DNA of 64,000 bases from Acanthaster planci (taxonomy: Eukaryota > Echinodermata > Asteroidea > Valvatida > Acanthasteridae): positions 473,243 to 537,242 of the forward strand of contig NW_019091417.1 in NCBI RefSeq assembly GCF_001949145.1, in the 5' to 3' direction. Shown here piece by piece: positions 21,336 to 32,792 of the stretch. Numbering within the stretch: the first letter of the stretch is position 1; each line of letters opens with the position of its first letter. The notes beneath the pieces are model-generated. The model made no database searches. It had not been told where the DNA came from and saw only the letters and a program-made list of their open reading frames with translations. Both the position numbers and the translations under genes were made by a program.

Positions 21336-24300
21336 GTGCAGACAATGGGGGCTTAGTTATTCGTATATACAAGGAAGAGACGTCCAAAGTAGAAAGGAGT
21401 TACTACTATGTGCAGTGATGGTAACAATGCTTCTATCTGACGTTTAACAATTACTTTGTAATATTTCTGTCTTTATGACTTGTATTGCAATTTAAGGGAT
21501 GTTAATGGCGACAAATCTGTAGGCACCGGCAGTTAGCGGCCTCTGCATTATCTCGCACGCTGCGGGGGGACACGTGCACGCGTGATGTCTGGAGATGAGT
21601 GTGACACGTGGTTGTCGGCATGCACGTGATCGATAAACAGTGTGGGGGGGTTACTGAATCATCCCCCATCGTCTTGCGACTATTAAAACTTAACTGGATC
21701 GTGAAAAAATTGTCAGACTTCCAACGATTAAAATGCTTTTAATATTATTCGAAAAAGGAAAAACAATTTTCGAAAGCCATAAATATGCAAATCTGAATAC
21801 ACATTAAAGGTGTACATCGATATTATAAACAACGACCTCTATATAAAGTCGTATGGTGTCCTTCCCCACCCTTCTTTCAAATTTTCATGGCCGAGTGAGT
21901 CATCCCCACACCTTCCCCCATCCTCCATACCCCATTTCAGGCAGAAATTTACGCCAATGGATTTTAACACTCCATACAAACCTTACTGCTACAGGTCCCG
22001 TTCGATCAACTGTTTTCACAAAATAAAACTTACACGAATTTTTAGTTTTACGTCTTCTTCAAAACACTGAATAGGCCTCGGACTAGAATTCCACGTATTT
22101 GAAAATGGCTAAAATAAATTCTTAATCATTTTCTGAAAACAAAACTTGAAACCTCAATTGCACCTTTATACACAGCTGATTGGTGTTTCGGTTAGTTTTA
22201 GCATGTCGTAGACTGATTTTCAAATAATTATTTATCACAATGAGTACCAGAAATTCATGTAGGTCAGAACTTCTTCATGTACCCTAAGCCTACATGGATT
22301 CTAATGTAGAAGTGGGCAACCGATGTACAGTACTGAAAACAATATCCGTAAGACCCAAAACAAAAGTCTTTCGTCTCTGGTTAGCGCGCATCGATTTCAA
22401 GCCTGCGCGTCAATGTTTTCTCAGAGAGCTGCACCTGCTATTGCCACACTGCATCAACATTTTTGGGGCAGCTCAGTCTTTTACTTAGGATGATAGATTC
22501 CGACAAGACCGATGTTGAACAATGCTAGACTATGGAAACTAAGTTGTTTGATGTCAGCTTATAATCATATGTCATTTTCCAATACTCAACTTTGTCTCCG
22601 TCTCAGGTTCGTTTCCGAAACCAATTCCCGACTGTAGGCCTGAAGCGTTTAAATTAAATTGAAGTACTGTAATGTTAGACTCTTTTGCATCTTACTTGAT
22701 ATTTTTTGCACTATTCGAAGTCAGGTAGCAAAAAAGCATATGAAGCCTGATACGGATCCGAAGTCGAGTATTGGAAAAGGGCCATAATAAAGCTGGTCTA
22801 GTCCCATGACTCGATACGTGTGTCTGCACAATCCAACCCTGGAGGATGGGGAAAAAGCTGCGTCACCGCACCGATTCCGGACCATCAATCTGACCAGAGA
22901 CAAACTACTTTCCTTTTTCGATGGGCCTAAGGAAAGTGTAACATAACTTTACTTATAATATTAGTAGTGCTACAACATGCCGGTACCTTGTCTTGAACTG
23001 GAGCTATGAGTTGGCTTTCCACTCCGTGATATCAGTATACGTCGTTCGTTTTCTACTGGCTTACAACTAACGACACGATTCTAAGGGTGGGCTGTTGCTT
23101 ATATATCGTTGATGGAGGCTTGTGGGTGAAAATAGGTACCAGTCAATTTACGGATGTCCCTGAGTTGCACTGGATACTTGGTGTAAATAGCCAGATTCCG
23201 GTGTTAACCATGTAAGAAATGTTTAAATGGTGCATCAAGTAGCTAGTCAGACTCGAACCATGTTGATCACACCGGCACATCCTACGGAAGGAATCTGTAA
23301 AAATTAAACACTCATATACAGTCAGGGAGCGCTCTCACGCTGACACCGTATTTTACCGCCGAATTTTAAATCATGGACGGAGATCCTGGGGAAATCATTC
23401 CTCCCCAAATGAGATTTCTTATTGGTGGATCCGCCCATGTGCCAAGCTAATTTCACCAACAACTCATACATGCACCTGTTGTCGAGTAAAACTTGCACTC
23501 CATTATTTCCCAGTAAGCTTGTCTTTAGTAACATAACTTGAGGTTGATAAAACGGTGGTATACAACATAATGGAAGTTAATACATTTTTTGAGCACTCAG
23601 AAATGTAGGGATCACTCGATGGAGGCCTGCATTGGGTAACACTTCGGTGCACAATCTTTGCTGAACGCGAAGGATTTGATAGACTTTCATGTATGCTATA
23701 CATGTATATTTTGCTTGCGTTGTTTTCGAAAACAACCAGTTTCTCAGTGACTCAGAGACAGTAATTTTTGAGCTGGGGGAGGTAGAATTTATATTCTTCA
23801 ACGACTGTCGCAAATTTGTCTGTATAAAAAGGCGCCTTTCAATGTGTCCGTTTTGGGTGTGCGTTGTACACATGATGCGTTCATGCATTTCACTTTCCCG
23901 GACACAAAAATAGACTCCACATCACACAAGCGTGCGTTGCGTTCGGCTGTCAAAATCGCCCCGGGAGCGATTTTGACGGATACGGAACGCTTGGCGCAAT
24001 TGTCGATGCCCATATGGAAAGGTGCTTTAAGAAGGATTCTTTCCTCATAGAGGGGGCTAATACTTTTTTTTTCCAGTTCTCAGTGTTAGCGCTTTCAATC
24101 TCCTGAACAAAGTAATGGTAACACATGTGCGGGGGGCTTAGTTGCCCCTACAGCCCCGGACATGTCGTAGCAACGTTATGCCACAGACCTGGGACCCGTT
24201 TCCTGGTCGGTGTACATACGTATCAGTACCAGGCTTAGCCTGGCATCAGCAGATCGTAAGAAATGTAAAAAAAATATTTCCTGATTCACATGACCTTGCC

Positions 24301-24441
24301 CTAATTGATTTTATCAGATCACGTTTACTTTCTTTCCAGAAAGCACTTGGAAATATTTCCCAACGCACAAACAGATTTGCTGTATCATGCCCCCATTATT
24401 CGTACAGAGGCCCATGGCACAGTGCCTAAAGTGTCTGTTGG

Positions 24442-24473
24442 ACCACGGAGGAAGGACATCCTTCCTCCGTGGT
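24442..24473. repeat. Perfect 14-bp hairpin
   Basis: ACCACGGAGGAAGG and CCTTCCTCCGTGGT pair perfectly around a 4-nt loop (acat). No coding context is recognised. Confidence 0.8.
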
Positions 24474-25685
24474 TGGACCTTGGAACATGTGGTAGGTGTT
24501 GGACTTTGTGTCGTTCAAGTCACAACCGAAAATATGAAACAAGGAAAGTGCAACCAAAGACTTTTGCTCTGACTTGTTAGCACTGCCCCGAGCAGGACCA
24601 AGAGAGAGCGCAATTTTCCTCGCAGCAGCAGAGCTGTACAGTGGCACCAGCTTCCGATTCTGGGAGCACAATGTCCATGTATTTGAAATTTCCTCGTTAT
24701 TTCACATCACAATTTACGTTATTCTAACTTTCATATCTTAAACCTAGTTTCAATATAAATAAAATGGTTCTTACTAAGAGTGGCGAAGCAAAAAACAAAA
24801 CAAAAAAGACATTTATTGTCCAAAGGGCCATAAGGAAATGATCCCAAAATTAAAATGTATTTGTCCAAAAGGGTTTTTTCAGGGTTTGGGTGGGGAGGGG
24901 GTAGATAGGAGAAACGGACAGGGTGTGGTTAAGTGTTCATTAGGCCATTCCGCCATCCACACTACGGCCATGGTGTTTGTAATGTTAATTGTGATGGTAA
25001 ATCAACTCTATAGAGGATTTTTCTACATGGATTTTTCTTTTGGGAGGAATAAACGTCCAGTGACATCAGAACAAAATCACTCTCCCATTATTGGACTCTG
25101 GTCTTCCTCACCAGGGAACCACACCTCACCCCACGTGGGCTAATCTTACCCTGAAATCGACATTACACGTCGCTTCACTACATACATAAACACTGAAAAC
25201 CTCAAGCGTCAGTTGGTAAAGAATCATTTCCATAGCAGATTTGGAAATGAATCGATGTGTACGTGTACACTGGTATGATATTTGAGCCGTTCACGCTTGA
25301 AGGATGCAACGTTTTCCCTTTACAATTGCACAGAAGACAAGCACTACACAGCGCGGTCATTCTTAGACTGAAAGTTGACCCCTGATGGCACGCGTCAGGT
25401 AAAATAACATGCAAAATGTTTAGAATTTGTAAAACTTTTTCATCCAGTTACTTCTTAAAAACTAAACTAATAAAATGGCCTTTGTAAATTATTTCCTACC
25501 ACATTAAAAATCACCTTACTTCAGAGATAAATATCCGGCCAAATACTGACCTATCACTTCCCGAAAATGTAAAATACATGAAGAACAGTGCAATTCCGAG
25601 GTCTCAAACGCAGACTAACTGTCACAGAATTATACTTTATGGTAGTCTGTCCGGAAAGGCCAAAATAAAAAGGGATCAAATTTTT

Positions 25686-25943
25686 TCAGGGTTGTTTTGA
25701 TTCATTAACTGCGTTTACGAAAGATTCCCAGGTTTCATTTAACCTTTGTTGACATGAACTGTGTCCGGTCAACTCAACTGGATTCAGAACACATTGAGTG
25801 CAGGTAGGTAAATCTCTGCAACGTTGTACAATCTCGCTTTCAATCTCGCACAGGGAGTGAAAACAAAATAATGTGCATGAACAAGGAGACCTAGGAACGA
25901 TATTGCCGGAAGTAAAAGTTAATGGGATTCGTTTTTTACCCAT
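25686..25943 (-). CDS. Possible small ORF or exon, cysteine-rich, unknown
   Basis: An 85-codon open frame with a plausible secreted-type composition: CRDLPTCTQC, two N-glycosylation sequons (NET, NES) and a TGA stop. I do not recognise it. A possible acceptor (ttttcactccctgtgcgag) could make it a terminal exon. The duplicated copy at 8930-9390 has an in-frame stop at the matching place. It could equally be a chance ORF inside a repeat. Confidence 0.22.
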   Translation of the reverse strand: MGKKRIPLTFTSGNIVPRSPCSCTLFCFHSLCEIESEIVQRCRDLPTCTQCVLNPVELTGHSSCQQRLNETWESFVNAVNESKQP

Positions 25944-26160
25944 CTCCTGTTTACTTTTTCAAAAATATTACTCAAGGAAGACAAAGGTTAAATTCCAACG
26001 TGAGTTTTCATGGGGGGGTTTCAGGTAGGAATAATTCTTCCAAAACTTATTGAACGTGATAGGACGGTCTCATGTAAAATCCCGATTGGGGAACGACCGC
26101 CAGGGGTTTTGAGCTAGCGCTGCGTGATCTTTTACTGTCAGGCCCTATTACGAAAGTATC
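25690..26160 (-). repeat. Inverted duplicate of 8930-9390
   Basis: Reverse-strand partner of the block at 8930-9390. It contains the open frame at 25686-25943. Confidence 0.6.
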
Positions 26161-28106
26161 TTATGCATGTGCACATTCAGATCACGATACTTTTCATTTT
26201 TTTTCTCAGCAGGCCGCTTTGAATGGTGAATACATTTTGAATTGAAATGATTCGTTATTGCCATTCAAAGTGACATACTAAGAATAAATGAGGCAACCAC
26301 CATGCACTAACAGGGGACTAGTATTAGTCCTGCTTCGATATTGGAATGAAACTTGTATAAATAAACATAGTACCTCAATAAACTCAAGGGTGATAGCTAG
26401 TCATGATTCAACACCAGCAAGGATGACTTACCAGTGATGACTTGTGACTTAAGAGTCTCGGATTTCACAAACATATTACCGGTACTTCTATTAAAAACTC
26501 TGTAGTGCCATTAAGTGAATTGAGATTTGTTTTTTTTCTCAAGGTTTGTTTGTAGAAGACATAATTATGCCCTCCAGTGAGTTCTTATGAGTTTTATATT
26601 GAGATATATTGTTTCTCTTTATGGAAACAAATCGTTTTTACGAGATATATTTTTCAGAATTCGGCTTTAGGAGATTTCTTTTTGTCCGTATTATGAGTTT
26701 TGTATTTGAAATTTATTTGTAAGAAATAAATTTAACCTGAAAGTATGTATCTCTTGAAATGAAACTAGGCCCCAGATCTAAAAAATAAAGATTATCTACC
26801 ATTTTGTATATGCACATGGCTGTACACATATTTCAACCTTAACATCAGCTTCTGCAGCACTAAATGAACAAGTATTTCGGGACTCAAACTTGGACTCGAC
26901 TCTGCCAGTGGCACGGGCGTCGATCGCAACAATTTATTTTTCCGGAGATCAACCACAGTTTTCCGGGGGAGCAAAAACTCTCATCAGCAACGAACTGGTA
27001 AAACAATCTACAATGGGAGGGGAGATTCTTAGATTAATTCCAGCATAGTAGTTTCTGTTCATCCCCTTTCATCTCTTTTATTATTATTTCTTTATGTTTT
27101 CACTTTTTAAAATTTGTGTGCGCCCTAGCCCCCCCCCCTTTTTCGACGCCCATGGACTCTGCAGACTCAAACAAAGCACGTTTAGAGAAGTCCGGAGCTG
27201 AGTTAGAGGAACAACAAAAATCAACTGAAAATAGTGCTCAACTTGTGAGAAGAAACACATAATGTAAACTACAGAACTTTGAGTCTGATTTGGTTATTTT
27301 TGTACGGTCTATTGCCGGAAATCGTTTATAGATGATTATTTAAGTCACATTATGATTAGATCACTATAAGGGTCACGTACCATCATATCAAAGGCAGATT
27401 CTCTTGGTATAGGTAAACTAGAATATGTTACAGTTTAAATTAAAATTAACGTTCTAATGATGTCATTGTGGTTATATGATGTCAAGTTAAAGGTGAACAT
27501 AAAAAATCCTTATAAAAAATGCGAGTTTGATTGGCTTCAGTTCTAGTATGTGAGTAGAACCTGGTGTGTTGGTGAAACATAAATTGAAATATATTAAAAC
27601 CTTTATTTTTTTGGGGGGTTTCACGTGACGTCACCATAAAGGTTACATTTTAAGGTCCTCTAAGAAGAAATGTAGACCCAACTTTGTCCTTTGTATGTAG
27701 GTAGACAGGGGTGCATCACAGGTGAAACTAATGAGGACGTTATGATGACATCATCCTGTGGGTTCTTGTATTTTGTATATCGTGTGGACGTTTTGTATTT
27801 TGCCTACCCTTTAAAAGCAAGTAGGCTATGCATGTATGCTTTAAGTCCATTTTATCGAAACCCAGAAATGAGGAAAAGCCCGACATGTTCTGTTGCAAAC
27901 AGACGTAATTGGCTTCTCTGAAGCGTAAATGCCATCCCTATGACAACGACAAATGATTCATTAAGTGATCTGTACCAAAGTAGGATCAATATTACAAACA
28001 GGTACAAGAGCTATACATGGGTTAAAAAAACCATAGCGTTCGTGTAGTTATCAGTGGGGGTTCAGATACGTCACTCGAACGGATCATTCAGTAAGAACAG
28101 TACAAT

Positions 28107-28432
28107 ATGTTACGAAATGTGATATTAGCCGTTGCTTACACCTGTGTTCAAGCTTGTGCTTATAAGGTATGTATTCCCGCAAACCATGGGTTAAACCTGA
28201 ACAGATGTGCGGGTTTGTTGATCAGGTTTTGAAAAGTCCAAGACTTAATCAATCTATCGTAAAGACACAGACACACTGCTTCAGTCTGTGTCTTGAACAT
28301 CCAGACTGCAAGTCTACAAACTACTTCTTGAAGACACATGAGTGTGTCTTAAACAACGTATCACATTTTGACGGTTATACTCAGTAACTTAAGAGAATAT
28401 CTGGAAGTTTCTATGCATTCGCCCAATCAGGG
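28107..28432 (+). pseudogene. Copy 1 exon 1: leader and frameshifted PAN domain
   Basis: The PAN frame (28169-28387) reads EQMCGFVDQVLKSPRLNQ, HCFSLCLEHPDCKSTNYF and HECVLNNVSH, with all PAN cysteines, but is out of frame with the ATG and closed by TAA. The donor gtgagt is conserved. Confidence 0.8.
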
Positions 28433-28862
28433 GTGAGTATATAACGCAGCAGCAATGTCTATTTTCTACCCAGTTATTAAACACTAGCACTACACATCAT
28501 ATAAGTTGAAATTATAAAGTATCGGAATCAAAATAAATCAAATAAGCCAAATATCAGTGTTAAGTGTCAATCTCCTAAACACTTCATTGATGAAGCCTGC
28601 TTAGTTATGAACTATAGTGACAGTGTATTTTTGTCTTTTCCCTGTCCTGAATATGAAACGAGCAGTGCATGAACTGTGGCAAGGGCTCGCATGGGAGCAG
28701 CTATAAACATGGAACAAAAAACTTATCGCCGATTTTGTGACGATACAAAATTCTTATGCAAAAATATACAAAACACTTTGTACCAGTTATCTTTCATTTA
28801 AATTTAAATTAAGTTTGATCGTCTCCGATTTCCAAAGACGAACTATGATCGTACTCAAACTA

Positions 28863-29898
28863 TACAGGGTGTCCCAGAAAAAAAAACCTGAGGAAAGGGG
28901 TTAATATGCCCAAACCATGAGATGTGATTATAATGTATGAGGATCTCCAAAAGTAGAAGCAGTATTCTTTCTAATGATACCTTGATGGTACCCCTCCTGT
29001 CATGCATGACGGAACACCATCGTCTTGAAAATGGGGCATCCGAACTCAGTTGTAGCACTTTGGATAAACCAGTGAATGAGGTTGTCCTCTGTCATGCTTG
29101 TCCTGGTTGAAGGTGACAACAAAGGTCGTGTTAATGAGGGAAGATTGCCTTTTGGCACTTTCAAGTTATGCAATAATCTGGTTTAAACGTGTTGACTTGC
29201 CCCGAGGTAGGCCAGTGCAGCGTTGAAAAGTGTTCAAAGCGGGACAGCAAGTCTGCAACATGGTGCAACTTACCAAAGAGCAAAAAGTGTTTGTCGTGAC
29301 GAAATTTCTTGAAAACAAGAGCTTTCAAGCCACCCAAGCTGCATTTAGGGAAGCCTTCCCTGATGGGGATCCACCAGCCAAGTCGACCATCTGGGAAAGT
29401 GTGCCCAAATACCTCGAACATAGGACAAGCCTTAATTTGAATAAGGGTTATTCGGGAAGAAGGTGCATAGTGCCAACCCCTGAAAACATTGCTGCAGTTC
29501 GAGAGCAACTTGTCAAACAGCCAAGGGGAACCAGTTGCTGGAGGAATGGACTTGGACTGTCCCATTCTTCGTTTAACCGGATAACGCGGTTAGACCTGCA
29601 GTTCCATCCATACCGAATGCATAGCTGCCACCAACGTTTGCGTGGAGACCTCAGGAGGAGACGGGAGTTTTCTCAATGGCTCCTGGAACGCATCCAAGGT
29701 GTTCCAATTGAGTTTGGATGCCCCATTTTCAAGACAATGGTGTTTAGTCATACATGACAGGAGGGATACCATTAAGGTATCATTTGAAAAAATACTGCTT
29801 CTACTTTTCAGAGATCCTAATACATTGTAATCATATCTCACGGTTTGGGCATATTAACCCCTTTCCTCAGGGTTTGGTTTTTTCTGGGACACCCTGTA
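28863..29898 (+). mobile_element. Mariner-like element, internally deleted
   Basis: Ends TACAGGGTGTCCCAG and CTGGGACACCCTGTA are inverted and flanked by TA duplications. Imperfect inverted arms extend about 190 bp on each side. Inside, an open frame from 29260 reads like the DNA-binding part of a transposase: MVQLTKEQKVFVV, ATQAAFREAFPDGDPP, RTSLNLNKGYSGRR, TPENIAAVREQL, RNGLGLSHSSFNRITRL and FSQWLLERIQG. The frame runs straight into the right arm, so the catalytic DDE/D part is missing. It lies in intron 1 of the damaged lectin copy 1. Confidence 0.82.
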
Positions 29899-30041
29899 TA
29901 GTAACACCTTGCTCGGGGACGTGGGACACGTTCTTTATGTATAATTGATGCTTTTATGAGAAATTAAACTTAAGAAAACCCAACACCGTTTTTCGTTGAC
30001 TTTTGAAGATAAACGTTCGTGTCAATACTGTGTCTGTCCAG

Positions 30042-30111
30042 TCTGACTACAGTATGAGATCAAGCACCGGGCAAAGAACATATCTAGCAGAGACCGCATG
30101 GATTGAAAGAG
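30042..30111 (+). pseudogene. Copy 1 exon 2: linker
   Basis: 70 bp, phase 0 to 1. It encodes SDYSMRSSTGQRTYLAETAW then IER. Copy 2 has a matching exon that is 12 bp shorter and ends WIEQ. Confidence 0.6.
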
Positions 30112-30284
30112 GTAAGAACTGTTCTGTACAAGGTGCACGGATACACCCTACACACCTGTGAGGTGACTTTTTATGTTTTAGTTTTTAAGAATAATTTTCC
30201 AACAAATGAACTATATGGAGCATTATTGCCAGGGTTGTGTTTGCCAGCTGCGTTTGTGTAAATTCCAAAGTGAAGCCTCCCGTA

Positions 30285-30705
30285 CGGCGTCCGAAACTCT
30301 GTGATTATTTACGGGAAATACCATTCTTCTTGACGGTACCGCCTCATGATGCCAAACCTGTACTCCAGTTTCATGCATTTCATTGATGGTCAGCTATGTA
30401 GTTGATCATAAGGGTGTAGTAATTAAGCATTCTGGAGAAAATGGGCAACATTCGTGGAACTAAGCGAGAGGGACACCGTTGCACGCCGGTCATACCACTA
30501 GGCATGTTTGTTGGTTGGCTACCCGACGCAAACCGTGTAGTTGAACCTAGCTCAACTTTGCCGATCGATCGCGGGTTGGTTTGCGTTTGTCTACGTTGTT
30601 GGCGACACCACCGTTTGACGTTTCCATGTGCCCGCGTTGCAGTTTGTGTCTTGATTTCGTTGCTCTCAGCGTTTCTTATACGTCGATGTGGAAACCACAC
30701 TCACG
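30285..30705. mobile_element. Foldback element, relative of 40036-40562
   Basis: Shares, in opposite orientation to 40036-40562, CCAAACCTGTACTCC, CTCAACTTTGCCGA, GAGAAAATGGGCAA and the CATATCGACGT-type end. It lies in intron 2 of lectin copy 1. The long ORFs in it are accidental. Confidence 0.6.
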
Positions 30706-30827
30706 GATATAAGTGACGCGGTTTGTAACCTGTTTTCACCGTCTCGATTTTGCATTTATACCAGTCTGATTATTCATATGAACTTCTGAAATACATAACT
30801 TACAGCTTGTAAACAGTTCACAGCAAG

Positions 30828-30989
30828 TCGATTTAATGCCACGAATCAATTCTTGTAATGTAAAATTGCCACTAATGGGGAAAGCAAGTCAGCAAACCTC
30901 AACGCACAGCCCTTCACTGGGCCCTGAACGAGCCATTGATGGTGATGTGAATACCAACATGAGAGAAATGCCCTTCTGTGCTCACACGG
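30828..30989 (+). pseudogene. Copy 1 exon 3: start of F-type lectin domain
   Basis: 162 bp. It encodes LPLMGKASQQTSTHSPSLGP, ERAIDGDVNTN and FCAHT, a typical F5/8C/F-lectin opening (GKASQQ, AIDG). Donor gtaggt. The acceptor chosen by phase is weak. Confidence 0.7.
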
Positions 30990-31482
30990 GTAGGTGTAAA
31001 GAAGGTACTCGGCCTATTCCATCAGTAATCATACCCCTGTATACAACACCTGAATAAATCTCATCGTCTGATTGATTGGTCACCATCAAGTGTGGACCTA
31101 TTGGTTATCTGTTGATTACACAGTTGTATTGTGTGCACATGTGGGGAGCAGAACATATAATCTGCCACTAATGACTTCGTTCAGATCATTGTACCTATGA
31201 GAAAAAAAATATTATTTGAATATAATGAACGCAGTTTGGCCAAATTCATTTAGACGTGCCCGTGTGAACATACGTGTCTCACATACAACTTTGAATGACG
31301 AACATTGGTTGTCACATTACAAGACTCGTATATTAATATAAAGACGGTTATGAGACGTGGAGAAAAGTTCTTTCCATAATATCAACAGACTAAAGGACTG
31401 GCAGGAAGTGATCATATGGGGGAAAACTGGCCCATAATTCGTAATAAATCAGAACTGGTCAAATCTATCTTATACCTTTAAG

Positions 31483-31572
31483 CTATCTCCGAACATCCTT
31501 GGTGGCGTGTTAACTTGGGAGGAGAACACTGTTTGGGGCGAATCACCATTGTCAATAGAGGTGACTGCTGTG
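31483..31572 (+). pseudogene. Copy 1 exon 4: F-type lectin core
   Basis: 90 bp, phase 1 to 1. It encodes SEHPWWRVNLGGEHCLG and RITIVNRGDCC, the PWW and R-x-D-C-C core of F-type lectins. Confidence 0.8.
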
Positions 31573-32047
31573 GTAAGCGATGAGTCAACTTAGTAACTCG
31601 GTTACAAAGAACACAACAAACACTGTATTTTACTTATGACTGAATAAGACCAGAGACAAAATTATCGTTTGGTTCTAACTCTATACTGTTAAGGTTTACC
31701 AGCTTTCCATGTGTTTTTACCTAGATGTACTTGCGATGTAATATTTTTCCCAAATGATGTGCTCATAGGATACCACAAAAAGTCCAAACCAAAACAGAAC
31801 CACGCGATGCACAAAATACAAGACACACAAAAAAATAATTGAAAACTGCCTTAACCGAAGGCGTGTTTGGCTGACATATGACATCAAACAGGAAAATCGT
31901 GTTATGCATACTACCTCTAACTTGTACAAAAAGAATAAGCGGTACATATACCATAAGTAAGCTCAATCCTCGCGTTTTTGTCAACTTTAATGTTCACCCA
32001 TACTTTAAATAGCTCTCAAATGTCACTTTGCTTTTAACTTTTCACAG

Positions 32048-32283
32048 CAAAACGCTTGACCGGGGCAACAGTTCGCGTGGGTGTCAACTTAAACGTCTCC
32101 AGTAACATGATATGTGGCTCAGCAGTCACTGAATCTCAGGCCCAACCGGGGGCATGGATTGAGTTTGTTTGCTCCCCTCCTACTTTGGCTCGTTATGTCA
32201 GTGTAGATGCTAACTATGGTGATAAAAATGATTTCCTTCAACTCTGTGAAGTCATGGTCAAGGAATGTGTGCAGGAGAAGTAG
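32048..32283 (+). pseudogene. Copy 1 exon 5: F-type lectin C-terminus
   Basis: 236 bp to TAG. It encodes KRLTGATVRVG, NMICGSAVTESQAQPG and ARYVSVDANYG. The frame is fully open. Confidence 0.82.
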
Positions 32284-32573
32284 TTATGTGATTTATGATA
32301 ATACAGCTTCAGATGAAATGATCCTCAACATCAAATTAAATTCTAACTTTAGGTTTATGTCATGTGCTGAATGGTGATCAGTAATCATAGAGAATCAAAT
32401 TGAAAAACCTGCAATATACATGATTAAATTCTTGGAAAACACGACCCCAGCCGCCAACTTACCGCCTTATGCATGTATATCATACGATAAAATCAGGGGA
32501 CCGTAACGGAAATTGACACGCCATACGTCGATCATAACTCGCTATATAAAAACTGGTGTACTTAGTATATGTC

Positions 32574-32792
32574 AGTTGCGTATCCAGCAGGGGGACTTGG
32601 CCCCCCTCCCCCCGTTTTTTTCATTTAAAGAAAAACAACATTTTTTCAACTGAATACTTGATAGCTGAGTAGGAAACAAACTAATCGGTATATTTATCAA
32701 ATAAATAGGCTATATTTTCTCCCTCTAAAGTCATGGTGAATATTTGTTTTTGAATTCCCCCCCGACACCAAGAGCGGGATACGCCGCTGCTA
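32574..32792. mobile_element. Possible foldback with GCGTATCC ends
   Basis: GCGTATCCAGC at 32578 and GGATACGCCGC at 32779 are inverted; G/C runs adjoin both. Weak support. Confidence 0.35.

Larger units (their letters stand above)
18680..23540. repeat. Segmental duplication, right copy (with 490-6870)
   Basis: Partner of the left block. It carries exons 1-3 of gene 2 and about 2.6 kb of upstream sequence similar to the upstream of gene 1, so any regulatory sites there were duplicated with the gene. Confidence 0.75.
20921..28106. other. Intergenic region between divergent gene 2 and lectin copy 1
   Basis: About 7.2 kb separating two outward-facing genes. It holds the upstream half of the CTLD duplication (to 23540), a MITE at 21122-21335, a perfect hairpin at 24442-24473 and the inverted duplicate at 25690-26160. 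I see nothing interpretable in 26200-28100 except a C-run at 27130-27140. Confidence 0.6.
28107..32283 (+). pseudogene. PAN-F-type lectin gene, copy 1, damaged
   Basis: Paralog of the intact gene at 48992-55241 with the same five-exon plan: 28107-28432, 30042-30111, 30828-30989, 31483-31572, 32048-32283. The start ATG and the leader (MLRNVILAVAYTCVQACAYK) match copy 2. A 1-bp deletion at about 28165-28185 then puts the PAN domain in another frame. An in-frame TAA at 28385-28387 ends the PAN frame where copy 2 reads GCA. The F-lectin exons are still open and keep CAHT, HPWWRVNL, RGDCC and CGSAV. The polyA signal of copy 2 is replaced by AATTAA-type sequence. Exon 3 has no good acceptor; the one used gives correct phase. 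A 38-nt GTATGT...CAG stretch could restore frame if spliced, but it is too short to be likely and does not remove the TAA. Confidence 0.75.

Noticed and set aside
29161-29565. 134-codon minus frame
   Set aside because: Antisense shadow of the transposase DNA-binding frame at 29260-29700.
30380-30716. Overlapping frames of 91-106 codons on both strands
   Set aside because: Sit in a foldback element; frames not kept in the relative at 40036-40562.
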